Of a stretch of 64,000 bases of DNA, positions 18,414 to 25,794 are shown one piece after another. This DNA comes from Candidatus Latescibacterota bacterium. Lineage in GTDB: Bacteria; Latescibacterota; UBA2968; UBA8231. The DNA is taken from assembly GCA_022819745.1 (NCBI GenBank), contig JAJEGS010000056.1, positions 62,001 to 126,000 on the forward strand, given 5' to 3'. A model generated the notes under the pieces. It made no database searches and was not told the origin of the DNA. It saw only the letters and a program-made list of their open reading frames with translations. Positions within the stretch are counted from its first letter, which is position 1. Each line of letters opens with the position of its first letter. The translations under genes and the position numbers were made by a program.

Positions 18414-20291
18414 CTAAAGTGCGGCGGGCATGGGTTTGAATTGGCAGCCCTCGACGAAGAGTTCAAAAAAGTCCGAGGTCGTCTCCAGTTCGACGTGCTC
18501 AATGCGCTTGGCCAGTGCTTCGATGCGGGCGCGTTTGCTGGCCGAAAGGAGTACTTCGCGCGCCCCTTGGACGGCTGCATTGCCCACCTTGGCGATGCGG
18601 GTGGTGGGCACGGGAGCCAAGAAGCCGATGTCGATAGCGGCTTGGACATCGACGTAGTTGGCAAAGCCACCGGCGAGGTAGAGCTGTTGCACGTCGCCTG
18701 GATTCAGGCCCAAGGTCCGCAAGACGATGTACTGGCCGCAGAAGTTGGCGGCTTTGGCTTGGGCGAGGTTGGAGGCGTCGAGGCGCGAGAAGGTGATGCC
18801 GCGCTCGGGGACTAACTCAAACAGGCGCTTTTTCTCGGCGAAGACGCCCTTGGGAGTCATTAAGTCGTGGCGGCGCAACTCGGCGAGGAGGTCGATTAGC
18901 CCAGAGCCGCACAGTCCCGCCGGCGCGGTGTCGCCGATGGTTTCCCACTGCCAGCGCGCGCCGTCCCAGCGGATGGATTCAATGGCTCCGTCGCAGCCGG
19001 GCATCCCATAGGTGATGCCGCCGCCCTCAAAGGCCGGGCCAGCCGGGCAAGAGGCCGCGACGAGACGGCCTTGGTGGGCGACTACTACTTCGGTGTTGGT
19101 GCCCACATCGACTAGCATCGCGCTCTCGCTGGCAAGGTCCATATCGACGGCGATTAAGTCGGCGGCTACATCTGCGCCGACGTGGCTGGCAATCAGCGGC
19201 AGCGAATACGCGCGCGCCTTGGGATTGGCCTTCAGGCCGAGGCGGCGGGTCTTCTCGACTAGGCTGGTCGCGGTGCGTTCGCCGCTTAGGTATTCGTGCT
19301 CAATGCGCGATTTGTAGGGCTTTTGGCCGATGCTCTGCACGTCGAGGCGGAAGAGGATGTCGCGCATCGTCGAGTTGCCGGCGACCACAACTTCGTAAAT
19401 TTCCTGCCGCACAAAGCCGCCGCGCCGACAGAGGTCCGCGATCTCGTGGTTGAGCGCCTTGACTAGGGCTTGGCGCAGTTCGCCGGGGTGTTGTCCGTCG
19501 TAGGAGATGCGGTGCATGATGTCGCTGCCGCCAAAGCGCTGCGGGTTTTCAAATGCGCTTAAATGCACGCTCTCGCCTGTCTCCAGATCGACTAAGTCGA
19601 GGACGATGGTGGTGGTGCCCAAGTCGATGGCTAGGCCATAGAGGTGGCCGCGGTATTGGTCGATTTCCTCGTCGCCGTAGTAGATGGCTTGCCCGCGCCG
19701 CTGGACTACCGGGTCGATCTCGGCGGATCGATCCACGGTCTGGGTCAGTATGCGGGGCGTGCGAAAAAGCGGCGCGAACTCGATATCGACATCCGCGTCC
19801 TCGACTTTGGCTTGGCAGGCGAGCCGGAACTCACCGCCGAGGAAGTCCTCGGCCGGCGTTGGCGCGTTGAGGGCTTGCGCGCCGCTGGTGACCTCGACGA
19901 TGCACTCGTGGCAGTGGCCAGTGCGCCCGCAGGAGGTAGGCACTCGGGCACCGAGTTGATCCGCGTAGTCGAAGAGGGTGCCGCCGGTCGATAGCGGGTA
20001 GGAGGTGCCGTCGCAGCGGATTTGCCCGCGGCCGGGTGTAGCCGGACGTTGATCTGTCTCCCACGCCGAGCGGTAGTCGAGCTGATCGTCGCTGCCGCAC
20101 TGGAGCAGCCCACCCGGCTCTTTTGGCTTGCGCTGATTGCGGCAGCCGAAATGGGCGGTGCATTGGTCGAAGCGGTTCTTGTACGGGCAGCGGAAGGTCG
20201 CCTGCACGTCGGCATGAGTGGCGATGCCCGCGAGGATGCCCGACAGGCGGTCGAGGCTCTTTTGGTATTTTTTGGGGTCGATTTGGGTCAT
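18414..20291 (-). CDS. ASKHA-type corrinoid activation protein with [2Fe-2S] domain
   Basis: A 625-residue RamA/RACE-like protein. Residues ~91-175 are a plant-type [2Fe-2S] ferredoxin domain (Cys121, 127, 130 and 159, spacing C-x5-C-x2-C-x28-C). Residues ~217-620 are the actin-like DUF4445/ASKHA ATPase (AIDLGTTTIVLDLVDLETG, VVAGNSTMRDILF, LVDVGTNTEVV). Such proteins reduce inactive Co(II) corrinoid to Co(I) in corrinoid-dependent methyltransferases, which fits the corrinoid protein encoded three genes upstream. Residues 35-65 carry an extra Cys set (35, 44, 50, 65), not part of the standard domain. The gene starts 14 bp after the inserted HigA-like gene. Confidence 0.85.
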   Translation of the reverse strand: MTQIDPKKYQKSLDRLSGILAGIATHADVQATFRCPYKNRFDQCTAHFGCRNQRKPKEPGGLLQCGSDDQLDYRSAWETDQRPATPGRGQIRCDGTSYPLSTGGTLFDYADQLGARVPTSCGRTGHCHECIVEVTSGAQALNAPTPAEDFLGGEFRLACQAKVEDADVDIEFAPLFRTPRILTQTVDRSAEIDPVVQRRGQAIYYGDEEIDQYRGHLYGLAIDLGTTTIVLDLVDLETGESVHLSAFENPQRFGGSDIMHRISYDGQHPGELRQALVKALNHEIADLCRRGGFVRQEIYEVVVAGNSTMRDILFRLDVQSIGQKPYKSRIEHEYLSGERTATSLVEKTRRLGLKANPKARAYSLPLIASHVGADVAADLIAVDMDLASESAMLVDVGTNTEVVVAHQGRLVAASCPAGPAFEGGGITYGMPGCDGAIESIRWDGARWQWETIGDTAPAGLCGSGLIDLLAELRRHDLMTPKGVFAEKKRLFELVPERGITFSRLDASNLAQAKAANFCGQYIVLRTLGLNPGDVQQLYLAGGFANYVDVQAAIDIGFLAPVPTTRIAKVGNAAVQGAREVLLSASKRARIEALAKRIEHVELETTSDFFELFVEGCQFKPMPAAL

Positions 20292-20305
20292 GGACGAAGG
20301 CGTCG

Positions 20306-20944
20306 TTATCGCTCAGAAGCGTACAGTGGCAATGGCTCAATCTGAGCCAATTCATCTCGATATTGCTGCTCCAACTCCCAAAGATCTCTGGCGTGTTGTG
20401 CGCTCAGCCAAAACTCAGGAGAGTTCCTGAACAAACGGGATAATTTCAAGGCCATGATGGACGAAATAGCGCACTGCTCTCGCAAGAGTTTATGGATGGT
20501 CTGTCGAGATTCGCCCAACTCATCAGCCAAAGAGTCCGCCGTCAATGCGTAGTCGGGAAGAAAATCTTCTCTTAGCATCGCCCCAGGATGCGTGGGCGGG
20601 GTAGTGCGTTTTTGATCTGTTAAGAACGAGAATATTCGATGCAGAAGCTCACGTAATTCGTCTGCGATCTCTTGGGGTGGATCTTGGGCGAGTGCTTTGG
20701 TTGCGATTTGCTCGGCTTTCCGTGGCTGGTTGCAGTCTAACGCCAACGTACCAGCACTGCGATGCAGTACTGAGTACGTCGGTTCGACTCGCCCCTCTGC
20801 TTCTAATTCGGAGATCGCCGCAAGTTCATTCTCCAATGCTTTCTCGAAAAGTTTGGTAGATTCTTCTATGTTGCCTTGCACTCGTACCACAAAGGCGCGT
20901 TCGGCAAACTCCATAGCCTTATTGTGGGAATCGCGAACACTCAT
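20306..20944 (-). CDS. TPR-HigA fusion antitoxin-like protein
   Basis: A 212-residue protein. Residues ~1-106 are helical and TPR-like (AFVVRVQGNIEESTKLFEKA). Residues ~115-200 are a HigA-type XRE helix-turn-helix domain (HPGAMLREDFL, SLADELGESRQTIHKLL, NSPEFWLSAQHARDLW). HigA proteins neutralise a toxin and repress their own operon. There is no HigB-sized toxin; the upstream partner is the 171-aa protein, whose stop overlaps this start by 4 bp (ATGA), so the two are translationally coupled. By eye this pair is less GC-rich than its neighbours and interrupts a metabolic operon, which suggests later insertion. Confidence 0.75.
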   Translation of the reverse strand: MSVRDSHNKAMEFAERAFVVRVQGNIEESTKLFEKALENELAAISELEAEGRVEPTYSVLHRSAGTLALDCNQPRKAEQIATKALAQDPPQEIADELRELLHRIFSFLTDQKRTTPPTHPGAMLREDFLPDYALTADSLADELGESRQTIHKLLREQCAISSIMALKLSRLFRNSPEFWLSAQHARDLWELEQQYRDELAQIEPLPLYASER

Positions 20945-21456
20945 TTTTCTTGAACCTCAGCAAGGGGCTGTCCAAACTCAACTACGATTACATACGATGG
21001 TAAGGTCCCGTCGGACCGGTTGATCTGCTGTAGTTTCTGATTCACTCGCGCTCTCACGTTCTGGTCGTCTCCCTTACGGATTCCCGATATTTCTAGCCTT
21101 GCCTTGTTCTGAAAGAGATGCTCTGACATCTCTCCCATCCAGTAGTCAAAGCCAGTGCCTTTCCGCGAACGCTCGATCACTGTATAACCGATCTCCTTCT
21201 GTGCCAGCAAAACCGCAATACCCACCGCACCGTGTTCAGTGGCAACCTCATGGTCATTCCAACACCTGCGGATTTGCTCAGTAATTGGAGGCCATGCCAA
21301 GGGGTAGCGGCTGTTACTGTGCCCTCGAACGTTAAGTTGGACACCTTGCGCGTGGCCCTGTGATTCCAAACATACACCTCCAGCCTCTGCCAGTGACATG
21401 CCGAAACTCGGTGTGATAGCTGGGAGGCCATTCCCAAGATCATTCAAATCTAGCAT
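20941..21456 (-). CDS. Uncharacterised PD-(D/E)XK-like protein coupled to TPR-HigA
   Basis: A 171-residue protein of no family I can name firmly. Residues ~70-125 show a pattern like a PD-(D/E)XK nuclease core: Glu74 in a helix, a hairpin ending in FDYW (Asp104), then a strand ARLEISG with Glu122-Ile-Ser124 where Lys is usual. No signal peptide or membrane segment. It is the first gene of a two-gene unit with the HigA-like gene, overlapping by 4 bp, in the toxin-first order known from HigBA. Whether it is a toxin, a nuclease or a degraded fold is not decided by the sequence. Start ATG chosen as the only in-frame option near the gap. Confidence 0.6.
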   Translation of the reverse strand: MLDLNDLGNGLPAITPSFGMSLAEAGGVCLESQGHAQGVQLNVRGHSNSRYPLAWPPITEQIRRCWNDHEVATEHGAVGIAVLLAQKEIGYTVIERSRKGTGFDYWMGEMSEHLFQNKARLEISGIRKGDDQNVRARVNQKLQQINRSDGTLPSYVIVVEFGQPLAEVQEK

Positions 21457-21504
21457 GTATCAAAATGTTCCATTACTGCGGGAGAGGCCACAACCCCTAA
21501 CCTC

Positions 21505-22254
21505 TTATGTATCCTCATTCAGCAAGTCCTTGGCCAAGGACACGCAGGCGAGAGCGTCCTTGCCGTAGCCGTCGGCGCCCATGTCGTCGGCAAATTCTTG
21601 GGTCACGGGTGCGCCGCCGACCATGATTTTGACATCATCGCGCAAGTCGGCGTCGATGAAGGCCTCGATGGTCTTGCCCATGTTGGGCATGGTGGTGGTC
21701 AACAGGGCCGACATGCCCAAGAGCGGGGCTTCGTGCTCTTCGACGGCGTCGATGAACTCGTCTTCGGAGGTATCTACGCCTAGGTCGTGAACGACAAAGC
21801 CGGCTCCGCGCAGCATCATAATGCACAAGTTTTTGCCGATGTCGTGGAGGTCGCCCTTGACCGTGCCCATGATTACAATGCCGATGGGATCGACGCCCGA
21901 GGCCGAGAGAATGGGTTCGATGTGGGTCATGCCGGCCTTCATGGCGCGGGCGCAAGCCAACACTTCGGGGACGAAGATGAAGTTTTCGCGGAATTTGATG
22001 CCGACGATGGCCATGCCGGCGATCAGTCCGTCGTCCATGACTTCGAGAGCCTCGACGCCGCCGGCAATGGCTTGGCCGGTCAGCTCATCGACCGTTAGAT
22101 GGTCGCCGTCGATGAGGGCTGCGGCGATGTTCTGCATCTGCTCGCTGGCTTGGGCAAAGATGCCGATGATGCGCTCGCGCTCTTCGTCGCGCTCGATAAA
22201 TTCTTCGATCTCGTCGCGGATAAATTCGTTGGCGATGTCGGTAATGTCTGCCAT
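21505..22254 (-). CDS. Corrinoid (B12-binding) methyltransferase protein, MtaC/MtbC-like
   Basis: A 249-residue protein with the two-domain layout of methyltransferase corrinoid proteins. Residues ~28-115 form the helical cap; residues ~120-245 form the Rossmann-like B12 domain. The base-off/His-on signature D-x-H-x-x-G is at 135-140 (GDLHDIGKN, His137 as lower cobalt ligand), followed by SALLTTTMP and GGAPV, which embrace the corrinoid tail. It carries methyl groups between a substrate methyltransferase and an acceptor. The methyltransferase gene lies 14 bp upstream and the reductive activator is encoded downstream. An AGAAGAGA ribosome site precedes the ATG. Confidence 0.9.
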   Translation of the reverse strand: MADITDIANEFIRDEIEEFIERDEERERIIGIFAQASEQMQNIAAALIDGDHLTVDELTGQAIAGGVEALEVMDDGLIAGMAIVGIKFRENFIFVPEVLACARAMKAGMTHIEPILSASGVDPIGIVIMGTVKGDLHDIGKNLCIMMLRGAGFVVHDLGVDTSEDEFIDAVEEHEAPLLGMSALLTTTMPNMGKTIEAFIDADLRDDVKIMVGGAPVTQEFADDMGADGYGKDALACVSLAKDLLNEDT

Positions 22255-22268
22255 TAGGATCTCTTCTT

Positions 22269-23303
22269 TTAGTTACGCGCTTGGTCGCGGTGCCACTCTT
22301 GTACCGTGCGGGGAATGGCCTTGAGGTTTTCGATGGAGGTCTGCAAGGGGATGGCGCACTCCGGGCCGATGAGCTGGACGCCGGCTTCGAGGTTGCGCAC
22401 GACTTCGGCACTGACGACTTCCGGTCCCTTAGAAAAAAGAGTCTCGGGGTTGTTGATGTTGCCTACTAATGAGATGCGATCGCGCACGATTTGGGTGGAT
22501 TCCTCGGGCGTGTTCTTGGAATCGAAGTGGAAGGCCGCCATGCCGGTTTGGGCGATGTACTCCATGCGATCGACCGTGCGGCCGCAGATGTGGAGGATGA
22601 TGGGCACCGAAAGTCGCTCGGCAAACTCGATGTGCAAGTCTCGCAGGTAGCGCTCGTAGTACTCGCCGCTGACGAGGTCGCCGGTGGCATGGTCGGGCAG
22701 GGTCAGGGCATCGGCACCGGCTTCGATCTGCGCTTGGCCGAATTCAATGGTGATCTCCTTCATGCGGTCGAGGCAGAGCTTGGTTTGGCCTGGGTCGTCG
22801 AGCGACAGCAGCAGAAAAGGCTCGACTCCAAAGCAGTGGTAGCCCAGTGACCAAGGCCCCATGGTCTTGCCGACGATGGCGACTTCGTCGCCGTATTCCC
22901 TGCGCAGAATTTTGATTGCCTCGGTAACGCAGGCTGTGTCGGGGTGGGTGCAGAGGTCGGCGGGGACTTTGATGTCGTCTGGCTCGTGCCAGATCGGTTC
23001 GCTCATGCGGACGGTCGGCCAGTTGTCCTTTTGCTCCCACTGGATTTTGCACCCGAGGGCCGAGGACTCTTGAATGATGGTGAAGACCGGCATGATGGTG
23101 TCAAAGCCCAACTCGGTGTAGCCGGTGGCGGCTAGCCGCGCCATGAGTTCAGGCTCGCGGTTGGCTGCGGGAAAGGGGGCATCGACGAGATCCATTAATT
23201 CGACGGTGGCCACCGAGGTCGGGTTGCAGAGCGGGGTGCGGTCCACAGGCTGGCGGGCGAGGGCGGCGAGGACGCGCTCGCGACTGGTCATCGAAGAAGG
23301 CAT
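22269..23303 (-). CDS. UroD-family methyltransferase, MtaA/CmuA type
   Basis: A 344-residue member of the uroporphyrinogen-decarboxylase-fold methyltransferases. Likely zinc ligands are present: His238 and Cys240 (HICG) and Cys316 (GPEC), the H-x-C-x75-C layout of MtaA/MtbA-type methylcobamide transferases. Start at ATG 23303 because AAAGGAG lies 6 nt upstream; a longer open frame upstream has Arg/Pro-rich, non-conserved sequence and overlaps the previous gene. With the adjacent corrinoid protein it probably moves a methyl group, but no MttB/MtaB-type first enzyme is present, so this protein may itself demethylate the unknown substrate. Confidence 0.85.
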   Translation of the reverse strand: MPSSMTSRERVLAALARQPVDRTPLCNPTSVATVELMDLVDAPFPAANREPELMARLAATGYTELGFDTIMPVFTIIQESSALGCKIQWEQKDNWPTVRMSEPIWHEPDDIKVPADLCTHPDTACVTEAIKILRREYGDEVAIVGKTMGPWSLGYHCFGVEPFLLLSLDDPGQTKLCLDRMKEITIEFGQAQIEAGADALTLPDHATGDLVSGEYYERYLRDLHIEFAERLSVPIILHICGRTVDRMEYIAQTGMAAFHFDSKNTPEESTQIVRDRISLVGNINNPETLFSKGPEVVSAEVVRNLEAGVQLIGPECAIPLQTSIENLKAIPRTVQEWHRDQARN

Positions 23304-23314
23304 GATAGACTCCT

Positions 23315-23944
23315 TTATTCCTGGGCGCTGGGGGCTGAGAGCACGCCGCGGCTGGCCATGGCTTCGGCCTCGCGCATGGCGGTGCGCACGTTGGGGGCGC
23401 GGATGAGCAACAGGCCGATTAGGGCGTCGTGGGAGTGGCCGCAGCCGAAGCGGACTTGGTTGGGTTGGTCGACGATCTCGTCCATTTCGCCGAGGCGGAT
23501 TAGGCCGCGGGCGATGGTGGCAACGCGGCGTTCCACACCTCGGACCTGTTCGGTGGCGCGGACCTCGTACAGGCCCTGACCGAGACTGGCAACGGCGATG
23601 GTGGCGTTGGCTTTTTTGTCGAAGATGTGCAGTGGGCGCGGCTCTATGGGCTGCTCTGGCGGCAGCTTGCAAGCCTCTAGGAAGAGTCGCTTGACCGCAA
23701 ACTGATGGGCATGGCCGCAGGGGAAGCGGAGCAGGCCGTCGCTAGTTTGCTCCATGCCGCCGAGTTCCTGCATGGCGTCCGCGACCCCGGCGATGCGCTC
23801 GGCGGCTCCGGGGAGATGGCTGTAGGTGTGGACTTGATAGCGGGGAGGGCCATCGGGGCAATAGAGCGCAATGGAAATGTCGTCGAAGTGGGGGTCCATA
23901 GAGACCAATTCGACGCGTGAGCCAAGGTCCAAAGTTTGTGTCAT
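23315..23944 (-). CDS. Unknown protein with duplicated CGHxH motif in the methyl-transfer operon
   Basis: A 209-residue protein I do not recognise. It has an internal two-fold repeat: residues ~50-91 and ~140-183 align, each ending in a Cys-Gly-His-x-His motif (Cys76/His78/His80 in FPCGHAH and Cys168/His170/His172 in FGCGHSH) followed by a hydrophobic helix. The Cys/His sets look like metal sites. No signal peptide or membrane segment. It is the first gene of the operon, 11 bp ahead of the UroD-type methyltransferase gene, preceded by AGAGGAAA, so a role in the same pathway (substrate handling or metal/corrinoid chemistry) is inferred. Confidence 0.7.
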   Translation of the reverse strand: MTQTLDLGSRVELVSMDPHFDDISIALYCPDGPPRYQVHTYSHLPGAAERIAGVADAMQELGGMEQTSDGLLRFPCGHAHQFAVKRLFLEACKLPPEQPIEPRPLHIFDKKANATIAVASLGQGLYEVRATEQVRGVERRVATIARGLIRLGEMDEIVDQPNQVRFGCGHSHDALIGLLLIRAPNVRTAMREAEAMASRGVLSAPSAQE

Positions 23945-23991
23945 CTGCGTTTCCTCTTGACAGCAAAGCGCGGGATTGAGTAGTGTTTTAG

Positions 23992-24020
23992 AAAATAGCT
24001 AATGGTCTGACCATCGGCAA
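23992..24020 (-). promoter_or_regulatory. Putative promoter of the methyl-transfer operon
   Basis: The minus strand has TTGCCG (24015-24020), a 17-bp spacer, then TATTTT (23992-23997). The GntR-type palindrome at 24002-24014 fills the spacer, so a bound regulator would block RNA polymerase. It lies about 50 bp ahead of the ATG at 23944. Confidence 0.5.
24002..24014. promoter_or_regulatory. FadR/GntR-type operator
   Basis: ATGGTCTGACCAT is a perfect 6+1+6 palindrome and matches the TGGTC-N-GACCA pattern known for FadR-subfamily regulators. It lies in the 115-bp divergent gap between the methyl-transfer operon and a GntR/FadR-family gene, so it is very likely this regulator's site. Confidence 0.65.
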
Positions 24021-24059
24021 ATTTTTATTTTCTTCTGCATTTGACACTTGGCTCCTTCT

Positions 24060-24806
24060 ATGAAAAAAGCCACGGCTCCGATTGACGATGCCATGCGCCC
24101 AGTGCAGCGCACGTCTGTAAGCGACGAGATTATCGCGCAGATAACGGACTTAATCGAGCGCAACGTCCTCAAGCCCGGCGACAGGCTGCCGCCGGAGCGG
24201 GAGCTGTGCAAGCGCTTTCAGGTTGGGCGCTCTTCGCTGCGCGAAGCCCTGCGCTCGCTATCCATGATGGGCCTGCTCGATGGCCGCGTGGGCGAGGGCA
24301 CCTTTGTCTGCAACAAGGGCCAATACGTGGAGCGGGCGTTGCAGTGGGGGTTTTTGCTCGACGGCAAAAAGCTCCAAGACCTGAGCGAGACGCGGATGAT
24401 GCTCGAGTCGCAAAACGCCTATTTGGCAGCCGAGCGGGCTACCGTCGAGGATTTGGCGGCCATTGCCGACGCGCTGGCCGGCATGGCCGGGGGGCTTTCT
24501 GACGAGGGGCGCTTTCTCGCCAGCGATTTGCAGTTCCACCTACTTATTGCCCGGGCCACGCACAATTCCATTCTCTACAGCTTGCTCGAAACCACGCGCA
24601 ACTACCTGCAAGAATGGATCAAGGAAAGCTTGGCAGAGCCGTCGCTAGCTAGATCTCGGGCTGAACTGTCGCTAGCGGAACACCGCCAGATCTTGGCGGC
24701 ATTGCAGCGGCGGGATGCAGAGGCCGCGCGGCAGGCGATGGCAGCGCACATCCGCTCCAGCAGCGGAGATTTGCAGCGAACTAGCCGTCGATCAGGGTCC
24801 GGTTGA
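24060..24806 (+). CDS. FadR-subfamily GntR transcriptional regulator
   Basis: A 248-residue regulator from ATG 24060. Residues ~15-80 are the GntR winged helix (VSDEIIAQITDLIERNVLKP, GDRLPPERELCKRFQVGRSS), and ~90-235 are the helical FCD ligand-binding domain with conserved metal-type histidines (for example LQFHLLIARATHN and LSLAEHRQIL). It is divergent from the methyl-transfer operon, with a matching palindrome in between, so it probably represses or activates that operon in response to a small carboxylate or pathway metabolite. Its last 26 bp overlap the convergent kinase-like gene's 3' end. An upstream TTG (24048) and a downstream ATG (24093) are alternative starts. Confidence 0.85.
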   Translation: MKKATAPIDDAMRPVQRTSVSDEIIAQITDLIERNVLKPGDRLPPERELCKRFQVGRSSLREALRSLSMMGLLDGRVGEGTFVCNKGQYVERALQWGFLLDGKKLQDLSETRMMLESQNAYLAAERATVEDLAAIADALAGMAGGLSDEGRFLASDLQFHLLIARATHNSILYSLLETTRNYLQEWIKESLAEPSLARSRAELSLAEHRQILAALQRRDAEAARQAMAAHIRSSSGDLQRTSRRSGSG

Positions 24807-25785
24807 CGAACTCGGTGACTTCCTCAATTCGCCCCAATCCCGTTAAAATCAAGCTCTGGGAGATGCGCCGCGAGAGCCCGACGATGCGTTCGTCGTCGAG
24901 CGCGACTGGCTGGCGGCCGTCGGTTGCGCTCAGGAGCAGGCAGCCGAGATCGTGTACGGCTTGGTGTTTGACTTCCTCGGCTTTCTTGTAGCTCGCATTC
25001 TGAAAATAGCTGTTCCAGAATACATTGACGGCCTCTAAATAGGCGGCTTTTTGGGCGGTATTCTGCATGGCCTTGATGCACATATCAGCCGTGTAGAAGG
25101 CGAGGTCAAAGGTGGGATAGCCGTAGTGGGCGGTGGCAAAATCGACCCAGTAGGGCTGGCCGTTGGCGACCCATACGTTGCGGGGCCGCAAGTCGCCCAA
25201 GACGAGACAAAACCCCTCTTTGAGCAGGCGGTTGGTGTGGACGGCAATGGCCTTTTTGAGGTCGGGATAGGCATTGGCGATATAGTTGTAGTGCGGGTCG
25301 ATGCGCAGTTGCTCAAATGCTTTAGTGGATGCAAACTCGTCGGCGACCTCGGACGAGTTTGCGGTCTCGTTGTGGACAGTGGCCAGCAGTTCGCCGCACT
25401 GGACGGCGATTTGCAGGTCAATGCGGCCATTGACCAAGTCGCCCTCCCACGACAGGGCATTGTGTGGCGGCGGGGTCGTCACGAGGATGAAGTCCGTGCG
25501 GTCTTCGAGCAGGACTTCCGGCAAAACCTCGGGAGCGAGAAATGCCGCCAAGCGCTCGATGCAGCTCTTCTCGGCGAAGATGCGCCGCCGATCGGTCCAC
25601 CAGCGCTCCTTGATTTGGACGCGCGAGTGCGCCTGCTTGACGATCCAAGCCTGATTGGCAGCCTCTACGTAGTAAATCCGGTTTTTTAACCCGTCACTCA
25701 AGTTCTGGACGCGGACCGGCCCCGCGTCGGCGAGCAGTTTTTTGCGTTTCAGGTACTTGGATATAGCCTTTTTCTCTAGGTTCAT
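24781..25785 (-). CDS. Phosphotransferase-fold kinase (APH/MtnK-like)
   Basis: A 334-residue protein with the aminoglycoside-phosphotransferase/choline-kinase fold. Candidate ATP-site Lys50 (IVKQA), catalytic loop LVLGDLRPRNVWV with Asp198 and Asn203, and metal-site Asp215 (VDFATA) are present. The catalytic-loop His of the usual H-G-D motif is Leu196, a notable replacement. The general look is closest to methylthioribose- or homoserine-kinase-like members; the substrate is unknown. It lies 9 bp after lipA on the same strand, suggesting cotranscription, and its 3' end overlaps that of the GntR gene by 26 bp. Confidence 0.7.
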   Translation of the reverse strand: MNLEKKAISKYLKRKKLLADAGPVRVQNLSDGLKNRIYYVEAANQAWIVKQAHSRVQIKERWWTDRRRIFAEKSCIERLAAFLAPEVLPEVLLEDRTDFILVTTPPPHNALSWEGDLVNGRIDLQIAVQCGELLATVHNETANSSEVADEFASTKAFEQLRIDPHYNYIANAYPDLKKAIAVHTNRLLKEGFCLVLGDLRPRNVWVANGQPYWVDFATAHYGYPTFDLAFYTADMCIKAMQNTAQKAAYLEAVNVFWNSYFQNASYKKAEEVKHQAVHDLGCLLLSATDGRQPVALDDERIVGLSRRISQSLILTGLGRIEEVTEFVNRTLIDG

Positions 25786-25794
25786 GGGCTTCTC

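Noticed and set aside
20306..21456. Classical HigBA toxin-antitoxin operon
   Set aside because: No HigB/RelE-sized toxin; the partner is 171 aa with a different fold pattern, so it is reported as TA-like only.
23304..23672. N-terminal extension of the UroD-type methyltransferase frame
   Set aside because: The extra residues are Arg/Pro/His-rich, overlap the 209-aa gene in another frame, and a strong ribosome site marks ATG 23303.
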